NCBI RefSeq assembly: GCF_000482325.1
Contig: NZ_AXVA01000005.1
Coordinates: 62,001-126,000, forward strand
Direction of reading: 5' to 3'
Source: Bacillus sp. UNC438CL73TsuS30
GTDB lineage: Bacteria > Bacillota > Bacilli > Bacillales > Cytobacillaceae
DNA length: 64,000 bases
The position numbers and the translations under genes were made by a program. Positions 8,209-15,617 of the stretch are shown here, piece by piece; position 1 is the first letter of the stretch; each line of letters begins with the position of its first letter. The notes beneath the pieces were generated by a model. The model had not been told where the DNA came from. It searched no databases and saw only the letters and a list, made by a program, of their open reading frames with translations.

Positions 8209-8730
8209 ATGAACAAGGATTCACTTTATTTTAAAGATAATTTTTTTTCGTCTGGCAGGACGGAGGTTTATAATAGTTTAAAAGAGAAGGTAGGGGAGTT
8301 GGATCTCAAGAGCGCCTTTTCTTCTAGTATTGACGTAATAGATGGGAATGGGAAAAAGATTATTAGTGGTAGATTTGGATTTTTTAGCAATAAGTGGAGA
8401 ATTTCAGACGGCAGCGAGCAAGAAATGGGGATCCTTAAACAAAAGCTAACCTTCCTGGCTAAAAAATATGAATATAATGCCTTTGATCGAGGTGTTTATA
8501 TAATTGAAGCAGAGGCTTTCTCTCGTACATATGAAGTATTTGATGAGCGATCGAACCCAATAGCCAAATTTGAAAAAGTAAGCGGATTCTTTGCCTCCCC
8601 AGCTTTTCAATTAACTAATTTTAACGAGAATCTCCGTTCAGAGGAATTAATTGCGATTATAATGGGAGTCAATGCCATTCAAAAAAGAAGAAGAAGTAAT
8701 GGAGCAGCGGCTGGCAGTCCGGGAAATTAA
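8209..8730 (+). CDS. Tubby C2-like/LURP-one-related protein
   Basis: A 173-aa protein. Features resembling the tubby-C2/LOR fold include the opening MNKDSLYFKDNFFSSGRTEVYN, a central DVIDGNGKKIISGRFGFFSNKW and YEVFDERSNPIAKFEKVS, alternating beta strands of the sort seen in B. subtilis YxjI-type proteins. No catalytic residues or membrane segments are evident. The C-terminal tail is basic (QKRRRSNG). The ATG follows GAGGAGTGGC. The family call is tentative and the role unknown. Confidence 0.55.
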   Translation: MNKDSLYFKDNFFSSGRTEVYNSLKEKVGELDLKSAFSSSIDVIDGNGKKIISGRFGFFSNKWRISDGSEQEMGILKQKLTFLAKKYEYNAFDRGVYIIEAEAFSRTYEVFDERSNPIAKFEKVSGFFASPAFQLTNFNENLRSEELIAIIMGVNAIQKRRRSNGAAAGSPGN

Positions 8731-8824
8731 TTTTATAAAGTTTTTAATAAATCCATTTTTGAATGAAACAAGTCTTTTAAGGTGACTTTACTATTGTAGA
8801 GTTGCTGTTTTTATATAAAAATAA

Positions 8825-8878
8825 TTGACATGAAACCAAAGGGTGTTATATATTTTAAATGCGAAACCAAATGGTTTC
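8825..8878 (+). promoter_or_regulatory. Promoter and ArsR-type operator for the AHSA1/ArsR operon
   Basis: A -35 TTGACA (8825-8830) and a TATATT -10 (8849-8854) are 18 bp apart. A half site GAAACCAAA (8832-8840) lies in the spacer, and a palindrome GAAACCA-AA-TGGTTTC (8863-8878) sits near the predicted start. The two GAAACCAAA motifs are 31 bp apart, about three helical turns. Placement over the promoter and start fits autorepression by the ArsR-type regulator encoded as the second gene. Confidence 0.72.
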
Positions 8879-8937
8879 TTATTTGTTTGCATAAATCTAT
8901 TATTAAAACCTGAACATTTTGAGGAGGACTTTTTAAA

Positions 8938-9354
8938 ATGACGAATGAAACACTACAAGATATCAGATATACAGAAATCTACAATGCTCCCATTGATAAA
9001 GTATGGGCCGCTGTTGCAACTTCAGAAGGGCTTGCTGCATGGTTCATGCCGAACGATATGGAACCGGTAGAAGGCCATGAATTTCATTTGAATGCCGGAC
9101 AGTTTGGAATGTCCCCTTGTAAGGTTACACTAGTCGACCCGCCTAATCGTCTTTCTTTTAATTGGGGAAAGGATTGGACCCTTACATTTGAATTAAAAGA
9201 GTTGGAGGGAAAAACTGAATTCACCTTAATCCATGGCGGCTGGGATGCGAATAAGGTTACTGAATTTGGTGCACCGCATACTCCAATCCGTGAAAATATG
9301 AACCAAGGCTGGGCAGGTCTTGTTAAAAAATTACAAGGATATGTTGAAGCATAA
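8938..9354 (+). CDS. SRPBCC (AHSA1-like) domain protein
   Basis: A 138-aa START/Bet v1-like protein. It opens with the AHSA1-like TEIYNAPIDKVWAAVATSEGLAAWFMP and ends with the family-typical helix ENMNQGWAGLVKKLQGYVE. These small proteins have a hydrophobic ligand pocket; the ligand is unknown. It is the first gene of a two-gene operon with an ArsR-type repressor whose ATG follows its stop directly (TAAATG). An excellent GAGGAGG site precedes the ATG. ArsR-AHSA1 pairs are common in Bacillaceae. Confidence 0.85.
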   Translation: MTNETLQDIRYTEIYNAPIDKVWAAVATSEGLAAWFMPNDMEPVEGHEFHLNAGQFGMSPCKVTLVDPPNRLSFNWGKDWTLTFELKELEGKTEFTLIHGGWDANKVTEFGAPHTPIRENMNQGWAGLVKKLQGYVEA

Positions 9355-9729
9355 ATGGAAGCTTCTTCGGCCAAACATGATGTCTTTCAAGCCATCGCTG
9401 ACCCAACTCGCCGAAGGCTGCTAAAACTTTTAAGCCAGCAGGAAATGCCTGTTAAAGATATAAGCAATCAATTTCCAATTAGCCGTACCGCCGTTTCCAA
9501 GCACTTAAGAGTATTAGCTGATGCAGGTCTGGTTAAGGAGCGAAAGGTCGGAAGAGAAACACGGTACAAGCTTGAACCTGAGCCATTATATGAATTAAAG
9601 GACTGGCTCCAATATTTTGAAATCTTTTGGGAAAACAAACTTTCGGCGCTCAAGCGTCTTGTGGAAACCGATGAGCCGGACCACATTCATATATCGGGAC
9701 CTACAAAGGTAATCGAGACTGAAGAATAG
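9355..9729 (+). CDS. ArsR/SmtB-family winged-helix repressor
   Basis: A 124-aa regulator. Residues about 8-80 form the ArsR winged helix: DVFQAIADPTRRRLLKLL, then recognition helix FPISRTAVSKHLRVL, then wing GRETRYKLEP. There are no clustered cysteines or ELCVCDL motif, so it is not a metal sensor of the ArsR/SmtB metal-binding type. It overlaps operationally with the preceding SRPBCC gene, with no spacer and a weak ribosome site, indicating translational coupling. It probably binds the GAAACCA palindrome upstream of the operon. Confidence 0.88.
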   Translation: MEASSAKHDVFQAIADPTRRRLLKLLSQQEMPVKDISNQFPISRTAVSKHLRVLADAGLVKERKVGRETRYKLEPEPLYELKDWLQYFEIFWENKLSALKRLVETDEPDHIHISGPTKVIETEE

Positions 9730-9730
9730 A

Positions 9731-9766
9731 AAAAAGTGATACCCTCACAAATGGGTATCACTTTTT
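9731..9766. terminator. Terminator after the ArsR gene
   Basis: A perfect 14-bp stem (AAAAAGTGATACCC and complement) with an 8-nt loop, with T runs on both strands. Confidence 0.88.
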
Positions 9767-9820
9767 GGTTTAATATGAAGCGTCCACTATCTTTTTAGAG
9801 TGCTAGATGGCTTTTTATTG

Positions 9821-11158
9821 CTAATTCATTTTTCGAACTGTAAATGAAAGAACAATCAAAATTCCCATGATGACCAAACAAACAGTTGATCCAATAAGAT
9901 TATTTGAATTTAACAGAAACCCAATAAAAATGACACTTAAAGAAACAATCGCAAAAATAGTAGTGAATGGGAATCCAATTACCCTAAAAAACGGTTTGCT
10001 TTTATAATGTGGTCTAAGCTTTAACTGAGCTGCACAGATACTAATCCAAATTAACATCACTGTAAACCCTGGAATCGTCATTAAGTAACTAATTACCTGG
10101 TCTGGGGTGATATAGGCTAAAAATATTCCGACTAAAATCCATGCACTTGTAATCAAAATCCCTGCAATCGGGGTTCCATTTTTAGAAATTTTTAATAGAC
10201 TTTTCGGTGCTACACCGCTTTGTGCCATTGAAAATAAGGTTCTTGATGTAGCATAAATACCGGAATTGGCTGCTGAAAGAACTGCCGTTAAGAGCACAAA
10301 GTTCATAATATGTGCGGCACCTGGAAGCCCGGTAATACTCAATACCTGGACAAAGGGACTATCTACGCCTGATACCTTGTTCCATGGTATCATCCCGCAA
10401 ATGATAAGGATTGGGAAGATATAAAAGATAATGACTCGCCATACTGCCCCTTTAATGATCTTTGGCAAAACTTTTTCAGTATCTTTTGTTTCCGTAACAG
10501 CAACCCCAATTAATTCTGCTCCGCCATAGGAAAACATTACAACTAGGAAGGCGCTGGCCACACCGTGAAAACCGTGCGGGAAAAAACCGCCATATGCCGT
10601 ATAATTGGACAGCGGGTCGTGAATCGAGCTTGGGATTATTCCTACTAGGATTAATACACCCAAGATAATAAAAGCCGTTAAAGCTAAAATTTTGATTCCT
10701 GCAAACCAAAATTCAAGCTCTCCATAGTATTTAACTTGAAATAAATTAATTCCCACAATCAATAATCCACAAAAAAGACTTAACAGCCATAATGGTGCAG
10801 AAGGGAACCAGAATTGCAGGAAACTTCCCGCAGCGAGCAACTCAACAACGGTAACAATGATCCAGTTAATCCAATAGAGCCAACCAACAATGAACGAAAC
10901 TTTGAATCCAAATGCTTTATTAACCAAAAGCTGTACGTTTAAGTTTGGATAGGAAACTGCCATTTCCCCTAATGCTGCCATAATGATTAACAATAATATT
11001 CCGCCAATAAAATAGGTTAATACAACACCGGGACCAGCGATATTTAATGTGTCTGAACTTCCTTTGAAAATTCCGGTCCCAATCATTCCAGCTAAGGCAA
11101 TAAGCTGAACATGACGCGGTAATAACCCTCTTTTTAATCCTTGGTGATTTTTTTCCAA
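9821..11158 (-). CDS. APC-superfamily amino-acid permease
   Basis: A 445-aa integral membrane protein with 12 predicted helices. It begins with the amino-acid-transporter signature LKRGLLPRHVQLIALAGMIGTGIFKGSS and contains the conserved SYGGAELIGVAVTET loop after helix 6. It belongs to the AAT-type permeases related to B. subtilis YtnA/YvbW/RocE; the substrate cannot be read from the sequence. The start is TTG (11158-11156) behind TAGGAG. A promoter (minus-strand TTGATT 11267-11262, TATTAT 11244-11239) is followed by a 21-bp palindrome that also occurs upstream of aroA, which hints at control by an aromatic-amino-acid signal. Confidence 0.85.
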   Translation of the reverse strand: MEKNHQGLKRGLLPRHVQLIALAGMIGTGIFKGSSDTLNIAGPGVVLTYFIGGILLLIIMAALGEMAVSYPNLNVQLLVNKAFGFKVSFIVGWLYWINWIIVTVVELLAAGSFLQFWFPSAPLWLLSLFCGLLIVGINLFQVKYYGELEFWFAGIKILALTAFIILGVLILVGIIPSSIHDPLSNYTAYGGFFPHGFHGVASAFLVVMFSYGGAELIGVAVTETKDTEKVLPKIIKGAVWRVIIFYIFPILIICGMIPWNKVSGVDSPFVQVLSITGLPGAAHIMNFVLLTAVLSAANSGIYATSRTLFSMAQSGVAPKSLLKISKNGTPIAGILITSAWILVGIFLAYITPDQVISYLMTIPGFTVMLIWISICAAQLKLRPHYKSKPFFRVIGFPFTTIFAIVSLSVIFIGFLLNSNNLIGSTVCLVIMGILIVLSFTVRKMN

Positions 11159-11200
11159 AATGCTCCTACCCTTCTATATACCACGAGTGTTCTTTTGTGC

Positions 11201-11221
11201 TTAAACGCTTTTATGCGTTAA
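11201..11221. promoter_or_regulatory. 21-bp palindromic operator candidate upstream of permease
   Basis: TTAAACGCTTTTATGCGTTAA is a near-perfect inverted repeat placed just downstream of the permease promoter -10, where a bound repressor would block elongation. It matches 19 of 21 bases of the reverse complement of 31264-31284 upstream of aroA. On the + strand it is followed by a T run and so also resembles a terminator, but no + gene ends there. Confidence 0.5.
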
Positions 11222-11238
11222 AGTTTTTTTATATTAAT

Positions 11239-11267
11239 ATAATATATTTTAAAAGTTTATAAATCAA
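11239..11267 (-). promoter_or_regulatory. Promoter of amino-acid permease gene
   Basis: On the minus strand: TTGATT (11267-11262), 17-bp spacer, TATTAT (11244-11239). The 21-bp palindrome begins about 17 bp downstream of the -10. Confidence 0.5.
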
Positions 11268-11385
11268 GTATAGTCTGATATCTTTGCCATAATGATAAAT
11301 AATTTCGCTTAAAGAATTTTTTTGCCTGAAGGAAACTTTTTAGATTTCACGAATAAAATAATAGTAAAATTGGAGGGTGATAGAA

Positions 11386-11520
11386 ATGTATTCGACCCCG
11401 CGTATCCATAAAAAAATCTTAAAATATTCTTTCCTTTTTAAAATGCTGGGCATTATAAATGACCAGGAATTTAAAGCAATAACGGGTGTGGATTTTTTAC
11501 ATGCTGACGGTAAAAGGTAA
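11386..11520 (+). CDS. Small 44-aa ORF, unknown
   Basis: An ATG with a strong TGGAGGGTGA site six bases upstream opens a 44-codon frame (MYSTPRIHKKILKYSFLFKM... FLHADGKR). The middle contains an amphipathic, mildly hydrophobic stretch and the ends are basic. It lies alone between two minus-strand genes and is followed by a hairpin at 11565-11601 that could end its transcript. I recognise no family. The ribosome site is the main argument that it is translated; conservation would decide. Confidence 0.42.
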   Translation: MYSTPRIHKKILKYSFLFKMLGIINDQEFKAITGVDFLHADGKR

Positions 11521-11564
11521 GTGGCTGAATTTTTACTAGTAATGACTTATTTTAAAAAGGGCAA

Positions 11565-11601
11565 AAAAAATAGCACGCGAACTTATCGCATGCTATTTTT
11601 T
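11565..11601. terminator. Bidirectional terminator near ytzE
   Basis: A 16-bp stem with one mismatch (AAAAAATAGCA... / TGCTATTTTTT) and a 5-nt loop, with A and T runs on both flanks. It can end both the 44-aa ORF transcript and ytzE. Confidence 0.75.
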
Positions 11602-11630
11602 CATTATTTTGTTATTCATTAATAAACTGT

Positions 11631-11852
11631 TTAAGAAGAAATCTTTACTTTCTTTTCTGTGGTGGTCCATTTTCCGCGGCTTGGGCTTATAACCAAGTCA
11701 TTATAGGCTAAGACATTTAAATCTCGTTGTATGGTGCGAGGAGTGATACCAAATTCCTCTACAAGTTCCTGCGTTGTCACAGTGCCATTATTGCGAATAA
11801 ACATGTAGATACATTTGATGCGGTTTAACATCCGGTTAGTTGAAGGTTTCAA
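11631..11852 (-). CDS. ytzE: DeoR-type helix-turn-helix protein (YtzE)
   Basis: A 73-aa protein that is essentially one HTH domain: RIKCIYMFIRNNGTVTTQELVEEFGITPRTIQRDLNVLAYNDLV, ending GKWTTTEKKVKISS. It matches B. subtilis YtzE in length and sequence as I recall it. I chose TTG (11852-11850), which follows AGGGAGTGG. The frame stays open upstream to 11969, but that part is basic and unlike the family. It has no ligand-binding domain, so it may act as a small DNA-binding factor. A 7-bp inverted repeat (11987-12005) lies upstream. Targets are unknown. Confidence 0.78.
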   Translation of the reverse strand: MKPSTNRMLNRIKCIYMFIRNNGTVTTQELVEEFGITPRTIQRDLNVLAYNDLVISPSRGKWTTTEKKVKISS

Positions 11853-12368
11853 AGAACCACTCCCTATCCTTTTTTCAAACCTATGGCGAATTCCCTCTAC
11901 CGACAGCCTCTTTGAAGAAGTACTCTTCAAGAATATGTAGTTTCTTTTCCGCAGACATCTCCTTTGCATGGACGTTTAGTGGACACTTAGATGTCATACA
12001 TCTAACCTTATTGTACCCACAATTTCTGAAAATTTCCACCATTATACATCATTTTACAAATAATCTTTTTATTTATAGATAGTGGTTACTCTCCCTCCTT
12101 TAAATTCTCTTAGTATAGAATATGGGGAATCAAGCTAGAAATATGATAAATTAATTGAATTTTTTGTAAATTATTTATAGCAAGTCTGTTTTTAACTTGT
12201 CTGTTGATTTCCGCTCCAATCAACATTGTTACAACATTCAACAAGACTTTTAATATAGCCAATAATTAAAAATAATAATGGATTTCGATTTTGTTATGAA
12301 AATTGGTAAGATATTTGCAATAATAATATTGTCTTTATGTATCATATTTGCTTTAGGAGGCATTTGAA
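11853..12368. other. 516-bp intergenic region between ytzE and pepV
   Basis: No gene is supported here. It holds an inverted repeat TTAGATG / CATCTAA (11987-12005), a 17-base repeat arm TGTTGATTTCCGCTCCA (12202-12218) whose inverted copy lies beyond pepV, and the pepV ribosome site TTAGGAGG (12354-12361). The rest is AT-rich. Confidence 0.6.
12202..12218 (+). repeat. Repeat arm, left of pepV
   Basis: A 17-base sequence perfectly inverted at 13891-13907. It resembles the end of an interspersed Bacillaceae intergenic element as I remember it; only the end is preserved here. Confidence 0.5.
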
Positions 12369-13790
12369 TTGACAAAGATTGATTGGATTATTGAGGTGGA
12401 AAAAAGAAAAGAGGCACTGCTCACAGATGCACAGGGATTATTACATATTAAAAGCTTATTAGATGAAGAAAATGCTACGCAGGATGCCCCGCTAGGTAAA
12501 GGGGTGAAAGAGGCATTAGATTACATGCTGACTCTAGGGGAGAAGGATGGGTTTAACCCTAAAAATGTTGGGAATCTAGCTGGACACCTGGAGTTTGGAG
12601 AGGGGAGGAATTTGCTGGGAATTCTCTGCCATGTCGATGTTGTTCCAGAGGGGGACGGCTGGACAAGTAATCCCTATGCAGCTGAAGTGCGAGATGGAAG
12701 AATCTATGCAAGGGGAGCGATTGATGATAAAGGGCCGACAATAGCAGCTTATTATGCCATGAAAATTGTGAAGGAACTTGGTCTGCCGTTGAAGAAACGG
12801 GTACGAATGATTATTGGAACGGATGAAGAAAGCAATTGGCGCTGTGTGAAACATTATTTTCAGCATGAAGAAATGCCTTCTCTTGGATTCGCTCCGGATG
12901 CTGACTTTCCGATTATTAACGCAGAAAAGGGAATTTCCGACTTTGATATGGTTCAAAAAGGAACGGATCAGGTTAATACAGATGCAAATGTTGAAGTTCA
13001 AACCTTTCTTTCAGGGAAAAGATATAATATGGTTCCTGATCATGCAAAGGCAGTGATTCAGATTAAGGAGAATCAGGCAGAGATCATTGAAATGTTTACA
13101 AATTTTATGAACCAATATAAACTCGATCATCACTATTCAGAAGAAAATCAAAAGCTCACTTTAGAAGTAAAGGGAATTTCTGCTCATGGAATGGAGCCAA
13201 GAAACGGTAAAAATGCCGGCCTATTCTTATCAGAGTTTCTTTCAAAGCTCAATTTAGATCGAAAAGCAGCCCAATATTTTCAATTTGTTTCCCGTTATTT
13301 TTTTGATGATTCAAGGGGAGTTCATTTAGGAGTTGCTTTTTCAGATAATATTTCAGGAGAATTAACCATCAATCCTGGTAAGTTCTCTTATACAAAAGAG
13401 TCCGGTGGGACAATTGGAATGACGTGCAGATACCCTGTCACCAACAAGATGGAAGCAACAAAAGAAAAATTAGACGCACTGTTGATAAACGAAGGTTTTA
13501 CGATTGAAAACTTTTCAGATTCTAAACCGCATCATGTTGATGAAAAGGATTTCTTGATTCAGACGTTAAAGAAGGTTTATGAAGAGCAAACGGGTGAGAA
13601 AGCGGAACTGCTGGCAATTGGCGGTGGAACCTATGCGCGTTCTCTTAAGTCAGGTGTAGCCTTTGGGCCATTATTTCCGGGAAGACCGGATGTAGCCCAC
13701 CAAAAGGATGAATATATTGATCTTGAGGATTTATTCAAAGCCACAGCCATCTACGCACAAGCAATCTATGAACTGGCAAAAGAAGAATAA
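12369..13790 (+). CDS. pepV: Dipeptidase PepV, M20 family (YtjP)
   Basis: A 473-aa zinc dipeptidase of the Xaa-His/PepV type. Metal ligand His88 and Asp90 are in CHVDVVPEGDGW, the bridging Asp in GAIDDKGPTIAAYYA, and the catalytic base is Glu153 with ligand Glu154 in GTDEESNW. A dimerisation/lid domain lies between about 190 and 380, and the last zinc His is in PDVAHQKDE. Length fits PepV (about 470). The start is TTG behind TTAGGAGG. It acts in the cytoplasm on imported or recycled dipeptides. It is monocistronic and bordered by inverted 17-bp repeat arms. Confidence 0.92.
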   Translation: MTKIDWIIEVEKRKEALLTDAQGLLHIKSLLDEENATQDAPLGKGVKEALDYMLTLGEKDGFNPKNVGNLAGHLEFGEGRNLLGILCHVDVVPEGDGWTSNPYAAEVRDGRIYARGAIDDKGPTIAAYYAMKIVKELGLPLKKRVRMIIGTDEESNWRCVKHYFQHEEMPSLGFAPDADFPIINAEKGISDFDMVQKGTDQVNTDANVEVQTFLSGKRYNMVPDHAKAVIQIKENQAEIIEMFTNFMNQYKLDHHYSEENQKLTLEVKGISAHGMEPRNGKNAGLFLSEFLSKLNLDRKAAQYFQFVSRYFFDDSRGVHLGVAFSDNISGELTINPGKFSYTKESGGTIGMTCRYPVTNKMEATKEKLDALLINEGFTIENFSDSKPHHVDEKDFLIQTLKKVYEEQTGEKAELLAIGGGTYARSLKSGVAFGPLFPGRPDVAHQKDEYIDLEDLFKATAIYAQAIYELAKEE

Positions 13791-13802
13791 AGCAAAAAAA
13801 GT

Positions 13803-13840
13803 AAAGACGTGTCAGCAAACCCCTGCTGCACGTCTTTTTT
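13803..13840 (+). terminator. Terminator after pepV
   Basis: A stem AAAGACGTG(T)CAGCA / TGCTGCACGTCTTT with a one-base bulge and a 6-nt loop, followed by a long T run. Confidence 0.85.
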
Positions 13841-13890
13841 TAAGGCTTTGAAAAAGGACAATCTTGAATTGGTGAGGAAGGTGAGCATCC

Positions 13891-13907
13891 TGGAGCGGAA
13901 ATCAACA
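13891..13907 (-). repeat. Repeat arm, right of pepV
   Basis: Perfect reverse complement of 12202-12218 (TGGAGCGGAAATCAACA on the + strand). It follows GGTGAGGAAGGTGAGC, which resembles an internal part of the same element. Confidence 0.5.
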
Positions 13908-14051
13908 ACCAAGTTTAACACGGCCTTTTTTAAAAGTATTTATTATAAATAAATTCTTTAACAATGTAAAAAATATCGGAAACCTTTGAATTTTGTATTA
14001 GATACAAATGGAGGCAAATCGACTAAAATTAAGTAAAGGAAGGATTTAGAA

Positions 14052-14621
14052 ATGAATCATCAAACTCATTTTTTTTACGCTGTTCCAATTCCAAAAGAAA
14101 TAAAATTAATCATGAAAGACCATTGTGAAAAATTAAAACAGTCCCTTCCTTTCAACCGCTGGGTTCATCATGAAGATTTACATATTACTTTAGCCTTTTT
14201 AGGATTTGCACCTTCAGATCAACTTGAAAAATCAATAGAAAACGTTAGGAAAGAACTAAGGGGAACATCTTCTTTTTCACTGCAAATCAACCAACTTGGA
14301 ACTTTTGGACGTAAAGAATCCCCCCGTATCTTTTGGGCGGATACGATAAAAAGTGATGAACTTCAGTTGGTAAGAAGAAAAGCATTTACAGCATGTGAAA
14401 ATTCAGGTTTTCAGCTTGAAACAAAACCGTTTCGTCCTCATATCACCCTTGCAAGGAAATGGACAGGGGATGAACCTTTTCATCATGATAAACTTGATGT
14501 TTGGCAGGAACTACAGCCGAAACCACTTGTTTTTATAGCGAATGAAGTGGTTTTATTTCAAACCCATATAGAGAAAACACCAAAATATGAAGTAAAGGAA
14601 ATTTTCCCTCTAATAAAATAA
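14052..14621 (+). CDS. thpR: RNA 2',3'-cyclic phosphodiesterase (2H family, YtlP/ThpR)
   Basis: A 189-aa 2H phosphoesterase. The two catalytic HxTx motifs are present: HITL at residues 44-47 and HITL at 130-133, the second in the typical RPHITLARK context. These enzymes open 2',3'-cyclic phosphates on RNA ends and were first named 2'-5' RNA ligases. The ATG follows AAGGAAGGA. The lipid-kinase gene follows after 15 bp and the pullulanase gene overlaps that, so the three form one transcription unit as in B. subtilis. Confidence 0.9.
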   Translation: MNHQTHFFYAVPIPKEIKLIMKDHCEKLKQSLPFNRWVHHEDLHITLAFLGFAPSDQLEKSIENVRKELRGTSSFSLQINQLGTFGRKESPRIFWADTIKSDELQLVRRKAFTACENSGFQLETKPFRPHITLARKWTGDEPFHHDKLDVWQELQPKPLVFIANEVVLFQTHIEKTPKYEVKEIFPLIK

Positions 14622-14636
14622 AAAGGTTGATTCGGT

Positions 14637-15617
14637 ATGAAGACCATCTACTTTATTATTAATCCCAAGGCTGGAAGCGGGACCTGTAAAAAAATCTGGA
14701 GGAAGATTGAGAGCCAATTAAAGGTCGAACAAATACCCTATATAGCGTTTTTTACGAATTCCCCGGGACATGCAAAAACACTTGCATTACAAATTGCGGA
14801 GCGTGTCGAGGAGCACACCATCATCGTTGCACTTGGCGGTGATGGAACCGTGCATGAAGTGATGAATGGAGTTGTAAACTATAATAATATTACTCTTGGA
14901 TTTATTCCTGGAGGATCAGGAAATGATTTTTCGAGAGGATTTGAAATTCCCTCTAAACCGAAGCAAGCCCTTAATGCACTACTCCGTTTAATGCAAAATG
15001 AAGCAAGCGTTGATATTGGGAAAATCGATAGGGGGGATCAATCAACTTGCTATTTTATAAACAATATGGGTGTTGGATTTGATGCGCTGATTTCATATGA
15101 TGTGAATCGTTCAAAGATTAAATCCGTCTTAAATAGCCTATCCTTGGGAAGGTTAGTATATGTTAATTTTTTATTGATTAAACTTTTTAAGTATAAACGT
15201 TCAACAATTCGTTTATCAATTGATGGTAAAACGCATATATTTGAACATACATGGTTTGTCACAGTTTCGAATCAGCCCTTTTATGGCGGCGGAATGCAGA
15301 TTGCACCAGATGCCAAGCCGAATGATGGCGTTTTTGATATTACGGTTGTCCATCAATTATCAAGGCTGAAACTGTTATTAGTTTTTATTAGTGTTTTTTG
15401 GGGAAAACATGTTCTTTTTAAGGAAGTAAAAATGCTTAAGGGCAAGAAAATTTCTATTCAATCATCAGCCCCCCTTTTTGCCCATGCTGACGGTGAGTTT
15501 ATTGGTTATACTCCATTAAAGATACAGCTCAAATCAAAGGCATTAAAAATTCTTACAGGAAAACAAAATTTACAAGAATTTGGTTTGAAAGAGAGGGATT
15601 CGAATGATTTCCAGTGA
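14637..15617 (+). CDS. ytlR: Diacylglycerol/lipid kinase family protein (YtlR)
   Basis: A 326-aa protein of the DAGK catalytic fold. It starts YFIINPKAGSGTCKKIW (nucleotide site) and carries the glycine-rich ATP motif GGDGTVHEVMNG near residues 65-76, followed by GFIPGGSGNDFSRGF. The C-terminal half is the beta-sandwich typical of DgkB/YegS enzymes (FAHADGEFIGYTPLKIQL). The lipid substrate is not established for YtlR; DgkB is the usual phospholipid-recycling enzyme. It overlaps amyX by 14 bp. Confidence 0.87.
   Translation: MKTIYFIINPKAGSGTCKKIWRKIESQLKVEQIPYIAFFTNSPGHAKTLALQIAERVEEHTIIVALGGDGTVHEVMNGVVNYNNITLGFIPGGSGNDFSRGFEIPSKPKQALNALLRLMQNEASVDIGKIDRGDQSTCYFINNMGVGFDALISYDVNRSKIKSVLNSLSLGRLVYVNFLLIKLFKYKRSTIRLSIDGKTHIFEHTWFVTVSNQPFYGGGMQIAPDAKPNDGVFDITVVHQLSRLKLLLVFISVFWGKHVLFKEVKMLKGKKISIQSSAPLFAHADGEFIGYTPLKIQLKSKALKILTGKQNLQEFGLKERDSNDFQ

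Noticed and set aside
11200..11230. Intrinsic terminator on the + strand (hairpin plus T run)
   Set aside because: No + strand gene ends there; the same palindrome recurs before aroA without a T run, so an operator is more likely.
12576..13001. 141-codon ORF antisense to pepV
   Set aside because: Lies wholly inside a well-supported gene and is unlike any protein I recognise; a reading-frame shadow.
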